Origin: Saccharina japonica
Taxonomy: Eukaryota > Sar > Phaeophyceae > Laminariales > Laminariaceae
Assembly (NCBI GenBank): GCA_008828725.1
Contig: MEHQ01002309.1
Location: 315,799-379,798, forward strand
Reading direction: 5' to 3'
Length of the DNA: 64,000 nucleotides
Shown: positions 20,701 through 33,544 of the stretch, in pieces
How positions within the stretch are numbered: the stretch's first letter is position 1
Layout: every line of letters begins with the position of its first letter
Position numbers and translations under genes: made by a program
Notes under the pieces: model-generated
What the model saw: the letters and a program-made list of their open reading frames with translations, nothing else
The model's database searches: none
Told to the model about the DNA's origin: nothing

Positions 20701-23700
20701 GTATTACGTTGTGGTGTTATGTCGGTGTAGGAGTCGCGTGAAGACAACGCTTCGGGCACGCTGCTCGAGACGAACGAAGACTCCAGCCTGACTTTCAACG
20801 GGGACGTCGCCATCCGGGAGATCGAAAACGTGGGCAGAATCATCAAGAACGTTGGAAGCATGGAGTGAGTATTTTCAGTAGACCACCCCCCACCCTCACG
20901 CCGTGGCCCGCCTCGTGCCTTGTCGGTGTAATAGTACGGACCAACAGCGTGGGCCTTAAACTTTGGTGCGATCTCAAGTTGCTCGCGAACATGGTGAATC
21001 GCTGAGAGTGCCGTGGCGAGTACCATGACGCGCCATGAAAATGTCAAATAATGTGTATCCCCCGCAAAATTTACCGTGGTCGTAGGTTGCGGGATCGTGA
21101 GTTTCCGATTCCGTCCCGAGACTGGTCGCACCTCGCTGTCTTGCCGTGGCTGACGGAGATATTGCAGTATGTCGTCAGGCTAAATAAAGCTCCAGCAAGC
21201 ACCAGTATCACGAGAATCGCCCAGTTTTCCAGCATCCCAGTCGGACACAACACACAACGCGGTTGAATAACGAGGCATCGAGAGCGATGCAGACGATATG
21301 TATGCACAACCGGCGGGAACGTGACTGGTGGACATATTTGTTCATAGGTTGACGGTATGTTTTACTTTAAGCTTCTTGCTTTGGGGTGGTGTACCGTAGA
21401 CATCAGGCATGAAGGTGGCCCACAAATGGGTTTCCACACCCAAATAGAGGATTTCCTCATTGGAAACAATATTTTCTTTACCTTTGTTGAGAACAAAGAT
21501 CTCCCAACAGCCTGATGTATGTTCTCCCAAATAGACCCTCCGCTCGGGGCATGTTCGTGCAGTCCCTAAGCTTCATCGTACTGTGTCCCGGCGCACTGGC
21601 GCTGTAACACATACTCCCGGATTATTCGGGGGGAGGGGGGGTTCCAGAGATGTCACCAGTCCATCCAAGCATGTCGTTGGCTGAGAAGCAGGCAGGCAGG
21701 CAGGTAGTGCTATTGTGTGTGCTACCGTGCGCCAGTAGCGTTGCGAAATGCCTATCCACCTATGCGTGGGGTCCGCCGACGTCCAGCAAACGCATGAACC
21801 CTCTGGGGAGTGCCACTGGGTAGCACCCGTGTCAGCATACAATAATGCCAACGACACATTTGCACGTATCATAGCCGTTTCGTCGGTGCACAACACGAAT
21901 ATCTATATAAATTCCGTGAAGATACCGGTTGCGTGTGGATCTGCTTATGCCCTGTGGCTCCGGTGACGAAGGTTTTTTCTCAAGAGGTGTTCACGATCTC
22001 AGCGATCAATGTGGAACTACTGCGTGCTAATATACGTGCATATGCTTGCGGCAGGTTCAAGAAGACGGTGCTCATCGAGAACAACATCAATGCGATCCCG
22101 GAAAACACTGGCACGCTAACGTGAGAAAGGCTGCGACGATGTGATATTCAGGGGGGGGGCAGTGGCTTAGAAAGGTTGTATAGAGATCATCAAGCTTGTA
22201 CTCCTCGGCGCGTCCATAGCGGATGCGTTCGCATCTTTATTTTACGTGCCAGAACAGCACGGATGGAGATGTCGTTGGGTTGCGACTCGCGCCGAGAAGG
22301 ATAATTTGTTTGCACGTATGTGGCGCTCTCGTTGTGGTGTGGGATCAACGTGTTTGTGGCGCCCCTTAAGGTAGAGCATGCCCACAGTTGCCCCGACAGA
22401 CCTACTGTAGTCAAACCCAGTGTATCCCTTTGGAAACATCGTAGGGTGGCTACAGTAGTAACCATCTGAGAACGGTACTTTTTTTTGTGGGTTCTGCCGA
22501 TGGCTGTACTGAAAGAACCAAGGCGACAATTCACACGCCGGTTGTGTCCAACAATGCCCTGAGTGAAAATGAAAATTCGCGTTCGCGTTCGCGTCGATTT
22601 TTATATTTTTCAGTTTTGCTTTAGTTATAGCCTTGAAATGCTTTTTTTGGTAAGGATTTCAAATGGTCAATTTTTAATATATTTATTTTCGGCTGGCTCA
22701 GGAAACCACATTCTAGACCCGATATTGAAAATGTGTTCCCGGAGGATTGTGGTGACAAGCTATACGATCATCATACAAGTTGTATTGTAGTAAAATATCC
22801 ATTTTTGATGGCGCTGAAAATTTTTCCGTTTTGGGGTTAATTCCTTACTGAATAAAATTTTCCGTTTTGGGGTTAATTCCTTACTGATCAGTAAGGAATT
22901 AACCCCAAAACGGAAAATTTTTCAGCGCCATCAAAAATGGATATTTTACTACAATACAACTTGTATGATGATCGTATAGCTAATCACCACAATCCTCCGG
23001 GAACACATTTTCAATATCGGGTCTATAATATGGTTTCCTGAGCCAGCCGAAATTAAATATATTGAAAATTGGCCATTTGCAATCCTTACCAAAAATAGCC
23101 TTTCAAGGCTATAACTAAAGCAAAACTGAAAAATATAAAACTCGACGCGAACGCGAATTTTCATTTTCACTCAGGGCATTGTTGGACACAACCGGCGTGT
23201 GAATTGTCGCCTTGGTTCTTTCAGTACAGCCATCGACAGAACCCACAAAAAAAAAGTACCGTCCTCAGATGGTTACTACTGTAGTACAATTCGATTTTGT
23301 ATAGCGACAGCACCAGATGAAACGCCCAGTCGGCCTCCATTACAGAACCATGCGCCAGGATTGTTTTTTTATAGGACCCGATCGATCTGCCGAAATGTAC
23401 TTCATCGTTATAACGTTGCCTGTGATTGCGTCTTTTGATCGGGTAGGTTCGGCGGCGATTCGACAATCAGAGGAAACGATGGTGTCGGTATCGACAACTT
23501 CGACGGTGGGATTGTGAGGTTAGTGTGTCGACCGATGACGCGTGCTACGATAGAGGTATAAGGTATACGTTTTTTTGGCTGAAACGTTTTCTGAATGACG
23601 GGGCCCCTCAACCCAAAATTGTCGGAATTTTACTCTTGTGATGCAATACATGCAATGGTTTTCATTTTATACTTAGACCGTGGGATTACTGTAGTCATCC

Positions 23701-26700
23701 ATGTACAAAGTTTTTATTTTCCTCCCAAAATCAGTTTTTGGGGTGGGGTATAGAGGTTCTCATGTGACCGCTCTCCGAGAAAAATCATGGTGTACCTCTA
23801 CCGTAGCATGCGTCCGATGTGTGTTTCTGCCGTCCCTGTGGTTGCATCTGAGGTTGCTGCACGACACATACACACGCCATCACTAAACGCTCCCAGCAAG
23901 CAACGTCGCCCCTTGTCAGAAAGCCTGACGCCCGATGTTACCCAAAACATGTGGTACGGGTCTTGATTTTGGTCAGTTTCGATGCGAGGGCGGATTTCGA
24001 GGACAATGGGTCTCAATTGGAGGGCGCTAACGGCTGCGACGTCACCAACGACTCCGACTCCGACATGGGGTACGAAGATGTGTACGGCCGTGAAAGAAAG
24101 TTGCCCCTTTGACACCATCGTAGTAGTTCAACCCGCTCCATGTTGTTTCGCGCGAGTCTTCGAGGTTGAAAATATGGTAATGCGTCCTTCGTGATACATT
24201 TAATGTGTTTTGACTTGTTTTTCCAGGTTGTTTGTCAGCACGTTCCCGCCCCCTTAGAACTGCTTCCCCTGCAGATGATGTTGGTATACGAAGCACCAGA
24301 GTATACCACAGATACCTGTGGAGTACAAAAGTACAGGCGCCGTTTTCATCCGTTTTCGCCATATATAATCGCAAAATTAAGGTGCATATATTATTTCTGA
24401 AGGGAGAGACACAATTGGTTGTCGTGCGTTACCAGGAAAACAATCCCTCTCTACCTTTGACAGAGATGATACCCCATATTCGATCACCGTTTTCGAGGGA
24501 CGCCTGTGAGCAACGTTTCGATCCAAGCACTGTCCTTCACAGCCCCAGCCTAGACCATATGGCAGACAGAGGGGGCCTTCGTTCGTGTGACAGTCGCTTC
24601 ACAAGATATAATGTACGAAACTCGCCGCTATCTCGCCCCCCTGCTGGGGGGGGGGTGTATTCACCGCGCAGAACGCGTGTGTCCATGTTCTAATTTGAAG
24701 CCCTGTCGTCTGTTTAACAAAACTATATGTGGAACACGTGCATACCGTGTGCAGCTTCCAAGGTGCAGCCACATTCAGCAACACGAACTGCAGGAGCTCC
24801 GAAGGCACGTCGCTGTACAACGCCGGCACTATGACGTGAGCCAATGTCCTCGTGTACGTTTCCCGCCCCATGAGTCAACGATATTTAATGGACACATGAA
24901 TCGCGTTATACCGCTCGGTATAGTGGCTTTGTACCTCGCTCAAAACTGGACGCCAAACTAAAATTCGCTGTCCCGGAGTTAATTGCTAAATAATCGCATC
25001 GCGATGCATATCGATACAACAAAAACCTCTAAAATACACAAGAGTGCCAAACCATAAGGTGGTCCCTCGGCCGAGTGGCTCTCGTTGGCTGGAACAAGGA
25101 TTAGGACATACAATACTTGCGACCGCCGTACCGTAGCACCAGTCACAACGTAACGAGGGTTGCCTGCATTAGACGATGCCCATCTAACAGCGGTGGAGGG
25201 AAGGAGGGTCAATTTTTATGGCTCGGTATTGAATGTGGTGCACTGCTCTGTTTAGCGAATTGCCGCATTGACTCCTTGGAAAGCATTATTTGCGAATGTT
25301 GTATTGTGTCACAAAGTACAAACACTGCCCCTTATCCGGCCATACAATTATATTAGTAATCTCTGTTGCTATAGTTGCGTCAAATATTGGTTTCCAAGCT
25401 CATTGTGTGGCACGGGGCTTTCGAGTGTTGGTAAAATATGGGTAGAAATCCGCCCGTTCACTTCGTTAACATAACGTAACGTTCCATGCCACGACCTGAC
25501 TCTGGGCCCCTGTGGCTCCGCTGCGCCTCGCCTCATTCTTAGCTTCTTCGGGGAGGCGAGCTTCAACGATATCATTGCCCGTGGCAATGGTGGCGCTGTT
25601 TTGAACGACCTGGGATCCTTGACGTGAGTGCACCTTGTTTGAATAGACGTTAACGTCGCTTTTTGCTTTACACAACGTGCATTGTTTCGGCCTTAGGCTT
25701 GTCTACGCTGTAAAGGAAACAAGTGTCTCGATGGTCGTATTGCTCTCGCCCGTGGACGCGATACGGTCTTCCAACAGCTCTAGTCGGACGCCAAGGCACG
25801 GGGCACTACGAAGCGGGGCACTGCTGGTAGAACCGCAGTTGGTAGATCCACATGACTATCACGCCGGAGCCATATTTTTCTCGGCAGCATACTCACGCCG
25901 CACAAGGATACCACGATTATTGATCCGACCCCCGGGACGAGTATACTCCGCCCTGGTTAGAAGTACATTTCACGAATTTTTATCCTTTCTCCTCACGCGC
26001 GACACGCCAAACCTGTTTGCTTCGTTTTGTGGCACCAGCTTCCAGGGAGATGTGCAGTTCAACAACAACGATGCAAGCCTTCTCGGTGGTGGTATCGCTA
26101 TTGACGGTGGAGACGTCACGTGAGTGCTGTGAAACGTGATTTTTATAGCGACGAATGGTTTGTTTAACTACAGACCCGCGCTACGATAGGAATACGTAGA
26201 ACCTAATTTGTTGGAGGCTCCTCTCTGGAGAAGAAGAGCTCTAAAGCTCACCCAAAACTATTTTTGAAAACAAATGAAAGCTACATGCCAATCACACTAT
26301 ACCCCACGGGCTATATACCCAAGGGACAATGCTTTAAACTCTCTATTGAATCTTATTACATAGGGCGGCCTTTCAGCTGGGAAGCGCCCCCAGTTTGACA
26401 TGCCTGGCCTAAACCGTACGACTCCTACAATTCCACGGCTCTTCGACTATTTACTCGATTACAAAGAACGCCGTTATGTATGCAAGGACAGAGACCGTGG
26501 ATTGCAGGCGGAGCAGTTGCGCTGACCACTCGCCCGCAGTTGGGTAGGGATAGTGAAACGTTTCATTGCACCTGTCGGAGGCCGCGTTAACGCATCCACG
26601 GCCGTAATATGTGCTTGTGTTGCCTGCACATGGTGTATAAGCGCAGCGCAAGGCGTGGTTCAAAATGTCTAAGCCGATGAGGTAAACCTATCTTGGTGAA

Positions 26701-29091
26701 GTGTGCAATTCTGGCCTGCTCGTTCCCCGCCATCGGCCTTGTTCGAGAAGAAGTAGACACCTGCAGTAGGTTCGTACCACAAACCATAGTATGAATATAA
26801 CATGTCGTGCACACGTAGAAAACGGTAGAGCGCTGGCGAATTGGTTTGGCGTAAGTTGCATCTCGGGTACACGATGTTGCCTTGGCCTCAGCATTATATC
26901 TATTTTTTCACGCACGTAAACCAGACGTAACAGATAAATTAAAAACAAAACGTGACCCGAAACCATACACTTTTTTCGTGCCGTTTCGCCGTGCTGCTTC
27001 GGCGTGATAGGTTCCAGAAGGCGGTGACGTTCAGGGAGAACACTGCCGAATCTGGTGGCGCCTTTGCTCTTCTAGTCAACAGTAACTTCAACACGTGAGT
27101 TGTTTACTTCGAAAGTACTACCGTAGTATTGACGCTTCTTCAAGACCATCAGGGCGTGTGAAAGAATGAGGTACCTCTATACGTATAGTAGGTACCGTAG
27201 CCTATTGCGTCGAAGTTCCGCAGCAGAGTCCATATCGCACTATTTATGTGCGTGTTATCCTACAAGTGAAACCGGCAGTTGCGTAAGGTACGGTTCGACG
27301 AACAGTTGTGCCGCAAATAAGTGTGCAATAGTTTGACTAGCAGGTTACGGTTCGGTTTGCCGCGAGGAATTTCAGCGATAAAGTTGACCACAGCCCAGAC
27401 GAACAGGACTACTTGCGTACCCTGCTTGCTGTTCACCCTTTGTTTGCCCCCCGCACCTCGACTCTAGTCGGTTTATTCGTAAGAGTTTTCTCTTAGGTTT
27501 TCCATCGCCACCAAATCCATACAACGCCGTATATAATTCTGTAGCAGAGATCTGAAGCGGATATTGAGGACCCCGGGATCTGTCACACGAAGTTCATACT
27601 GGGACTGGTACGAATTATGTCACCCCCCAGCCCCTACTCAACAAGCACGCCATGCCAAACAGAACGAGCACACGTACACACGTAACACCAGCAGCATCAC
27701 AAACCAGCACCAAAACACACACAACTACACGTAATCCATGAGCAGCAGCAGGTATAGCATCATCAGCCCATACATAGGCATCAGATCACAAACAATTACA
27801 CAGAACCCAGCAGCGGTAGGTATAATAGCATCATCAGCCCACACACAGACAAGTGGATACTGTAGTACCAAGTGGATATAGCACGGGGTGGTGGTGGTGG
27901 ACTGATCAAACACGCGAACAGACGATGCTGCCCCAGCTGCCCACACGTGTCAGGGCCAGATACATCGTAATTTCATATTTCGTGATTTCTCGAGGAATTT
28001 ACAGCCCCAAGCTCGGAAAGGAACGGGTAAGACGGATCGAGTCAGACACGGTGCGAGCAGCGTGTGCACAAAGGTCAACATCCCACGCCACATAAAATAA
28101 TATGAAATCAACGCCGCAATTCGAAAGATGTACATCAATCTCTATATTGACCCCGAGGGCATCAACCACAACTACGACACTACCGTCGTACTACGTGAGC
28201 TTCGCCATGGGCGCAGGCCGAGCTGTCTGATGCCACCTCCGAGCTAGCCTCCAAAGACTATCACCCGTCATCGTTCTGTCAATAGTCCATCATCAGACGA
28301 TCGGAATTACAAGAGTGCATGGTCACAGTTTGGAGCTACCCGTTGAACGGCGAGTGTCCCCGTTTTCGTGCCCAATCGTGCGTTGAGCTATAGATGGTTG
28401 GCGAAGAAACAACTTTCTTCAACATGCTCGTTGCCAGCCAGGGAACGTTACGATGACTAATATGCCTGTTGCACGCGTGGCCTTCCCTATATATGCTCGT
28501 GCCTTTCGTGTGTTGCGCAGTGGCGAGGTATTCGAGTCAGGCTTCGGCTCGCTTACCTTTGAGGAGCCGGACTTGGTTAGCTTCGAGGACAACTTTGTCG
28601 ATACCCGTACCTCGTTTGGGGTAAGTGCGGGGGTCCGTCCGTTGTTCGCCAAGGAAGGGTGCTTCGTGTCGCGTTTATTTGGCCATGTTGAAGGGGCCTG
28701 CTGTTGCCCGGCAGGCATCATCAACGCGCATCCACGGAGGCTGCATCTTTCAAAGCTCGTCTACGTTTGTCTGCGCTTCACGAATGCATCGTTTTATGTA
28801 TGGTATGCCCTTTGCCATGCACATACAGTATATATATTGTCTTCCTGGTCGTGCGGAATAATCTTTTTCAATATCGGTCGTCTGCTTTATGTCCGCACGA
28901 TGTGACACTCGGAATCAGATGATGAACGATACTCTATCAATATGGTTTGCCAACGAATGCTCGTCGACCCGCCGCACCGCGCATCGTTGGTTCCCGCACA
29001 GACCGACGATGACTGCACCGTGGGCGAAGTTGAGGAAGGAACCACTCTGATCGGCTTCCCCGGCGATGACGTGTGCGTCACAGCTACGTGA
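14711..29091 (+). CDS. Gene B: 13-exon gene for a secreted Pmp-like beta-helix repeat protein, 402 aa
   Basis: Exons: 14711-14769, 16729-16914, 20173-20254, 20731-20864, 22055-22120, 23447-23518, 23977-24069, 24755-24835, 25543-25623, 26039-26119, 27011-27094, 28521-28620, 29002-29091 (with stop). Each has AG/GT borders, and the phases join without a stop. Exon 1 encodes a signal peptide (AKSWAMGYLLLLGASARA). Exons 5-11 are phase 2-2 and each encode about one turn, starting with Phe after a split codon, as in FQGDVQFNNNDASLLGGG and FQKAVTFRENTAESGGAF. These FxxN and GGA/GGG motifs are typical of Chlamydia-type Pmp and other right-handed beta-helices. Every exon has a partner in gene C, with equal length for ten of the thirteen. 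The 3' end is less sure: exon 13 closes with TGA at 29,089-29,091, but GTGATT there could be a donor. Secretion and a surface role are inferred; no enzyme motif is seen and no membrane anchor is visible. Confidence 0.8.
15322..15427 (-). mobile_element. TA-flanked MITE (GGACCATAGTA family), right-arm copy
   Basis: Inverted counterpart of the 2,176-2,274 copy, at the equivalent place in intron 1 of gene B. It is somewhat more diverged and 106 bp long, with TA at 15,320-15,321 and 15,428-15,429. Confidence 0.72.
15901..16648. mobile_element. 748-bp TA-flanked foldback MITE in gene B intron 1
   Basis: The ends are CGAGCTGGTTCAGGCATATC and the complement of CAGGCTGGTTCAGGCATATC, with TA at 15,899-15,900 and 16,649-16,650. 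An inner hairpin pairs about 16,338-16,420 with 16,525-16,612 (shared CACGCCGTTTTTTG and AGGGCGCATAAAACACGTGT). T and A tracts flank the loop. It is absent from the left arm, so it came after the duplication. Confidence 0.72.
17160..17280 (+). repeat. GTT/GCT-rich microsatellite
   Basis: Impure GTTGTTGTTGCT repeats in intron 2 of gene B. Open frames here encode Val/Cys runs and are not taken as genes. Confidence 0.7.
17545..17640 (+). repeat. tRNA-like sequence, probably the head of a SINE
   Basis: An A-box-like TGGTCTAACAGG (17,558-17,569) and a B-box GGTTCGATTCT (17,603-17,613) lie 45 bp apart. A T-arm can be drawn around TTCGATT. The 3' acceptor side does not pair with the 5' side, so a working tRNA is unlikely. 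A tRNA-derived SINE fits better. It sits directly beyond the end of the palindrome arm, in gene B intron 2. Confidence 0.45.
17640..20172. other. Rest of gene B intron 2; nothing recognised
   Basis: 2.5 kb between the tRNA-like sequence and exon 3. Open frames (the longest is 164 codons at 18,223-18,717) show no motif and no counterpart in gene C. No further exon is needed, because exons 2 and 3 join in frame (CA + G). Confidence 0.5.
22453..23281. mobile_element. 829-bp TA-flanked hairpin element in gene B intron 5
   Basis: The ends are CAGTAGTAACCATCTGAG and its complement, with TA at 22,451-22,452 and 23,282-23,283. The two halves are near-perfect inverted repeats meeting at TTACTGATCAGTAA (22,881-22,894). 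The left half has a 41-bp internal duplication near the tip. The arm sequence is shared with the hairpin at 6,130-6,990, but the termini differ. Intron 5 of gene B is 1,326 bp against 472 bp in gene C, and the element explains almost all of the difference. Confidence 0.8.
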
Positions 29092-31180
29092 TTCGTCGTC
29101 AGCAATACTCCTCAAGCGGAGTTTTCCGGGATGAAGCCTTCGTGTCTTGGAGCTTCGTCTCGGTATGGTGTGTGTGGCATATCCCAAGTCATACGATGAC
29201 ACGCAGTTCAACAGGTTATTCTCCCCCTCGTCTAGCCTGGAGACCCGTGTTCGATATATCATACTCGGAATGTGCCGGAGAGGAGACAGGAGAGGGGAGA
29301 CACACGTGACCACGGCTTGTTCAAAAGGCCGTTCGGTGCAAAAACGCCTGGGATAAACAAGAAAACCAGGTTCATATTATATAGGTTATATATATTATGT
29401 ACCATGTATATATATATCGGCTGGGTCCTGGCCGTTGCTTGTATCGGAATAGGCGGCTGTTAAATATGCCCCGCGCTTTTGAATAATGTACTGTGTGCAA
29501 CCTACAAAGTCACTATCGAAGGCGGGGTTGGCACCCCGAAAGAGAATATTCGGATGCTGTGAGTCGCATATATATACGAAGTATACTGTCGGATATATAC
29601 TGTATATGCATATTGTCGGAGATGGAGATGTGTGTTGTGGGTGGCGTTGTGCTAGGCACGAGTATACGGTCAGGTCATCTGAAACATATGTGCTTCGGGA
29701 GCTTTTGTTGGGTGCTTAGAAAGGGGACCAACACGTCACATGCCGCGCTGCACGTTCAAACATCACACGCGTTAATTGGTTGGCGTCAAGCTCGCCATTT
29801 ATTCCGGGAATAATTTACCTATATGCTTCTGAACCCTGGGACATTGCCACAGGAGTGCAGTAGTAGACGTCTCTCGTCTGGAGTGGCTGCTCCACGCGGA
29901 GCTGATCCACGCGAGAGTAGTCCAGGTTTTGGGGATATTTCGGAACTACGATAGAGATCCTTGGCACGGTTGTTTCTACGAGTATAGACAATAAGGTTCG
30001 CTTCCAGGTTGAGAAGTGTTTCTACCGAAAATACTTCTACTGTAGTTTGCCTTTTGTCTTTCAATAGGGTTTTGAAGGTGGATTGGAGTTGAGCGAAATG
30101 CTGACCGTCCTTTTTGGCGTCGTCTATATGTGTGGTCCGCGACGGAGGCGGAGATTCATGATTGGTGTTTCAGAGAGATGGAAGGGGGGAGGAAACTGTA
30201 GGGCAACCTCTATAGAAGAGACCAGGGAATAGTAGTCGGCGGAGAGGGTACCAATGCTCCGGGTGGACTACAGTAGTAGCAGGTGTAATATATCTATACT
30301 GTTGCAAACTGCTGCGGTTGCTTCGAATCTGTTTATTCTTGTGGTTTCATGAGCATTGGTTTCATTATTGTCTGTTTCGAGTTGTGTGTTGTCCCATCTC
30401 GTCCAAGGAGCACGACGACAGCACAAAGCTACCACCACTGTCAACGAAGGATACAAAAACGTGGAGCTTTGCTTCCATTCTCTTATTTTCTCCAGAGACG
30501 GGTTCTCTCGACAGTTTGACTCTTTTGTCCAACAACTCCTCCGCTCTGTGCTTCCAACTAGGAATGTTTTGGAGTTTTGTTTTTTCATTTAGTTCCTTTT
30601 CCGTTTTCTAGTTCCCCGTTTTCCCCCCGGAGGGTCAACAGGCGATGCTGACACATCCTTCGCGCAAACCATTGGTCTCTAATTTATCTCTCATTCCGTT
30701 ACACTCTGTCTTTTCAGTGCAATTAGTAAATGGATCACGACATACAGTATTTGTCCGCTTGTCGAATGTTCGTCTTCGTCGTCCACTGTGCGCTCTCATA
30801 TCGTCACACGCCCGAGACTTGCTTGTTAAAGGCCCGTATGCGAGATTTCTGGCAGCCAACGTGTCGCCTTTAAATTCAACATGTTCTGGTTTTGTATCCA
30901 ATGTTGTTTATTCGTCGGATGCGACTCACAACTACCAGCATACTACAGGCGATTTGTCTGGTCGTACTGGCAGGAGCTTGGGTACATATTTTTCCTGATT
31001 GTCACAGATTGAGCAGCAGGCGTAAATCTTCCCGCTCATGCAAACTTCTCGGACATGCCCGCATAACATGATACCGTTTCTAATGAGGTAGGGTTTTGTC
31101 ACGAAGCTGTAAATGCATTCGTTCCCGACGGTGAGCTTATGTTTGGCTTCGGCTAACGGCGGCCACCACCCCGACCCGGA
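29092..31180. other. 3' flank of gene B; no gene called
   Basis: Up to about 29,570 this still resembles the 3' side of gene C (35,487 down to about 34,830), for example TCTTGGAGCTTCGT and ACTATCGAAGGCGG. An extra 3' exon or a 3' UTR could therefore be present. A GTGAGT donor follows the second block in B only. Beyond 29,600 I see nothing recognisable. Confidence 0.4.
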
Positions 31181-31185
31181 ACTCT

Positions 31186-31203
31186 AACCCTAACCCTAAC
31201 CCC
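31186..31203 (-). repeat. Short interstitial telomere-like tract
   Basis: CTAACCCTAACCCTAACC, i.e. about three TTAGGG units on the minus strand, followed by degenerate GACTCTAACG. TTAGGG is a telomere repeat in many eukaryotes, including brown algae. Three units could also arise by chance. Confidence 0.55.
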
Positions 31204-31449
31204 GACTCTAACGAGAGACCTGGTGTGCCACCTGGTCGTTGTGCTTGGAAAGGCTCTATTTTCAGTGCGGGCACATCTAAGGAATTTCGCCTGAGCGGGC
31301 AGATCTACACGAACTCCAGATTGAGTCACCCGCGCTAAGAAGCTTGCAGAACTAGCAGCAATGACTTCCATGTAAACCGGGCAAGGCCCCGGCGCCTAGG
31401 TTATAAATGGTATCCCCTCGCACATTGAGGTAACGGGGATGAAGAACCA

Positions 31450-32800
31450 ACGATCGGTCAACGCACCCACGACATCCGACTGTAGTGCAGAAATTCACCG
31501 AGGAGTACGACCACGCTAAACGTCACGTGTAACGGGCCTAGTCGCTCGTCCTCAACGTCACACACATTACCATGCACGATCTGTGCCTTGATGCCAAGTC
31601 TCGCCACAGCGAAACAATCCGGATGGTCGCCGGGTGCGGCTCTGCGACGACCACCGTTCCGTCGCCTGCCGCAATTACAACCGTGACCAGTACACCCCGT
31701 GTGCTGGTACGATGTCAGCTGTGTCGGTGGTCTGCTACCTTTGAAAACAAGAAGGGATCCTCCGAGTGGGTGCCCAAGCGAGCCACACAATGGCAACTAG
31801 GAGAGGACCAAGAAAGACTGCGAGGGAAAGACTAGAGCCGTCGATGGCGTGGGCAGATGCGGTGCTCACACCACAACACAACGATACTTCCCGACTCCGA
31901 TTGTTACGTACAAGAGGCAACGTGCCTACCGCTCGGTAGCGCCTACAGCGTATCTTCGGTAAAATGCGGCCAGTTCCCCCCCGTTGATGGCAATGATACG
32001 TCGAACCTCAACGTCGACTACGGCTTCAACGCAGGCTTTCTGGTTACGAGTACAACCGTTGCACGGACCGTCCACCCAACGGCCGAGAAACAGCAAAACC
32101 GGTGGACATCTACATTGCAGAGCTCGTGCCCAGGGTTTTTTAACGGTTGCTCGAAACAGCGATCGGCATCACTGCGATCGTTATAACCTGTACCATCATG
32201 CCTGTTCAGGGTTTACGGAGGCCACATAATCTCAGGAGCAGAGTGCACACGAGGTCCCTCTCCGGAGGTCAGAAAAACAAGCCGTACGCAAAAAAATCGT
32301 GTTCACGATATCGATCAACGATCGAACCTGTCAGGCCAACAGCAGCGAAATGACTTCCCTAGTGGACAGTGGCACCAGTAAGCACTTCCTGGACAACGGG
32401 ATGATTCTCGTGCACAATGACCACATGATGAACCCCCCGGTGCTAGACGTGCCCAAGACGACAAACCCCGCCAGCAACAAGAAACTACTCGAAGCCATGT
32501 CTGACATTATCCGAGGAACCATGACCGACTCAATTGGCAGGATTCACCAGGCACAACTCCCCAGATTATCGTGTCAGGCCTGGATAGGCACATCTTCTCT
32601 CCCACTATTGCAATGGGGCAAGGCTTCACACCGTGCTTGAAGAAATAACTCACAATCTGATGACGGGCGAAATCGTGGTTAAACTGAAGCAGCAGTCGGG
32701 GAACCGAGGTCTATGCTCGTTCAAGGTGGATATAAACGCGAAGCGACGCCAATACATCAACAGCACCGTCTCTAGACCTGACAGCAAAGCGCCAACATAA
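31450..32800 (+). mobile_element. Relic of a Copia-type retroelement (protease region recognisable)
   Basis: An aspartic-protease-like stretch with LVDSGTSKHFLDNGM lies at about 32,350-32,410. It is followed by a GLDRHIFSP/AMGQG-type block near 32,590, as seen in Copia-group polyproteins. A Cys-rich stretch upstream (31,600-31,740) could be gag-derived. The relic is strongly decayed, with many breaks. No LTRs were found, so the limits are approximate. Confidence 0.5.
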
Positions 32801-33544
32801 CAGGGTATCGAAGCGGGATGGACAAACACTTGCAATCAGGACATGGACACGCTGAAGGACAGCAACGGAAGGCGAGAGGAGAAGATAACCACCGAAATGG
32901 AGTGCCCACATGCGAAACTGGAATGCGCAACTGCGAACCATGCTGCATGCGAGCGACGACAACCTTCTATTGGAGCCCGCGCCATCGGCAGTAGCCCAAG
33001 TGACATCACCAGAGGCTGAAGTACCAGTATCATCATGCGAGGTCGGATTTTGTTCACCAGATACAGACCTTCATGTCTAGCATCTCAAATGTCATAAGGG
33101 GGGGTCGCCACAGAATAACGAGGGGCTGAAGAGTCATCAACAGGAAATAGAACATCACCGTCGTGGTTTGCTGCTTCAGCGCTAGGAGTCACACCTGCAA
33201 TTTCCCCCGGGGTCGCACATGCTGTCGCGTCGGGGTTACATTATCTACGGCGGCGGGGGTCGTAAGATGTGTACCTCATCACATGAATCGTTAGTACAAG
33301 ACCACGTCGATCATTTAGGATACCGTCGACGGCCCTCCCACCAAGGGAACACCGAGGGCAGAAACGAAGCCAAGTGTGTGTGTATCCGATTCGACCATAC
33401 AGGGCTGTCACGTATGGCACCATACACCATAGGCATACGCTGTTATCGGGCAATACAACAAGGTGGTCAATATCCCCGACACAAATCTAAATGTGCCGTC
33501 CCCTCTCTGGAGCAGCATCGTCGAAGTTTGCTGGAAAATCGTGG

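Noticed and set aside
21573-21896. Frame opposite gene B intron 4, with a weakly similar frame opposite gene C intron 4 (42,569-42,874)
   Set aside because: The introns are homologous by duplication. The frames differ in length and shift relative to each other, with no motif, so intron ancestry is enough to explain them.
25677-26038. Open frame running into gene B exon 10 from upstream
   Set aside because: The frame is not open in gene C, and a good acceptor (CACCAG) with the standard phase starts exon 10 at 26,039.
31186-31203. Chromosome end
   Set aside because: There are only about three telomere-like units, and ordinary sequence continues on both sides.
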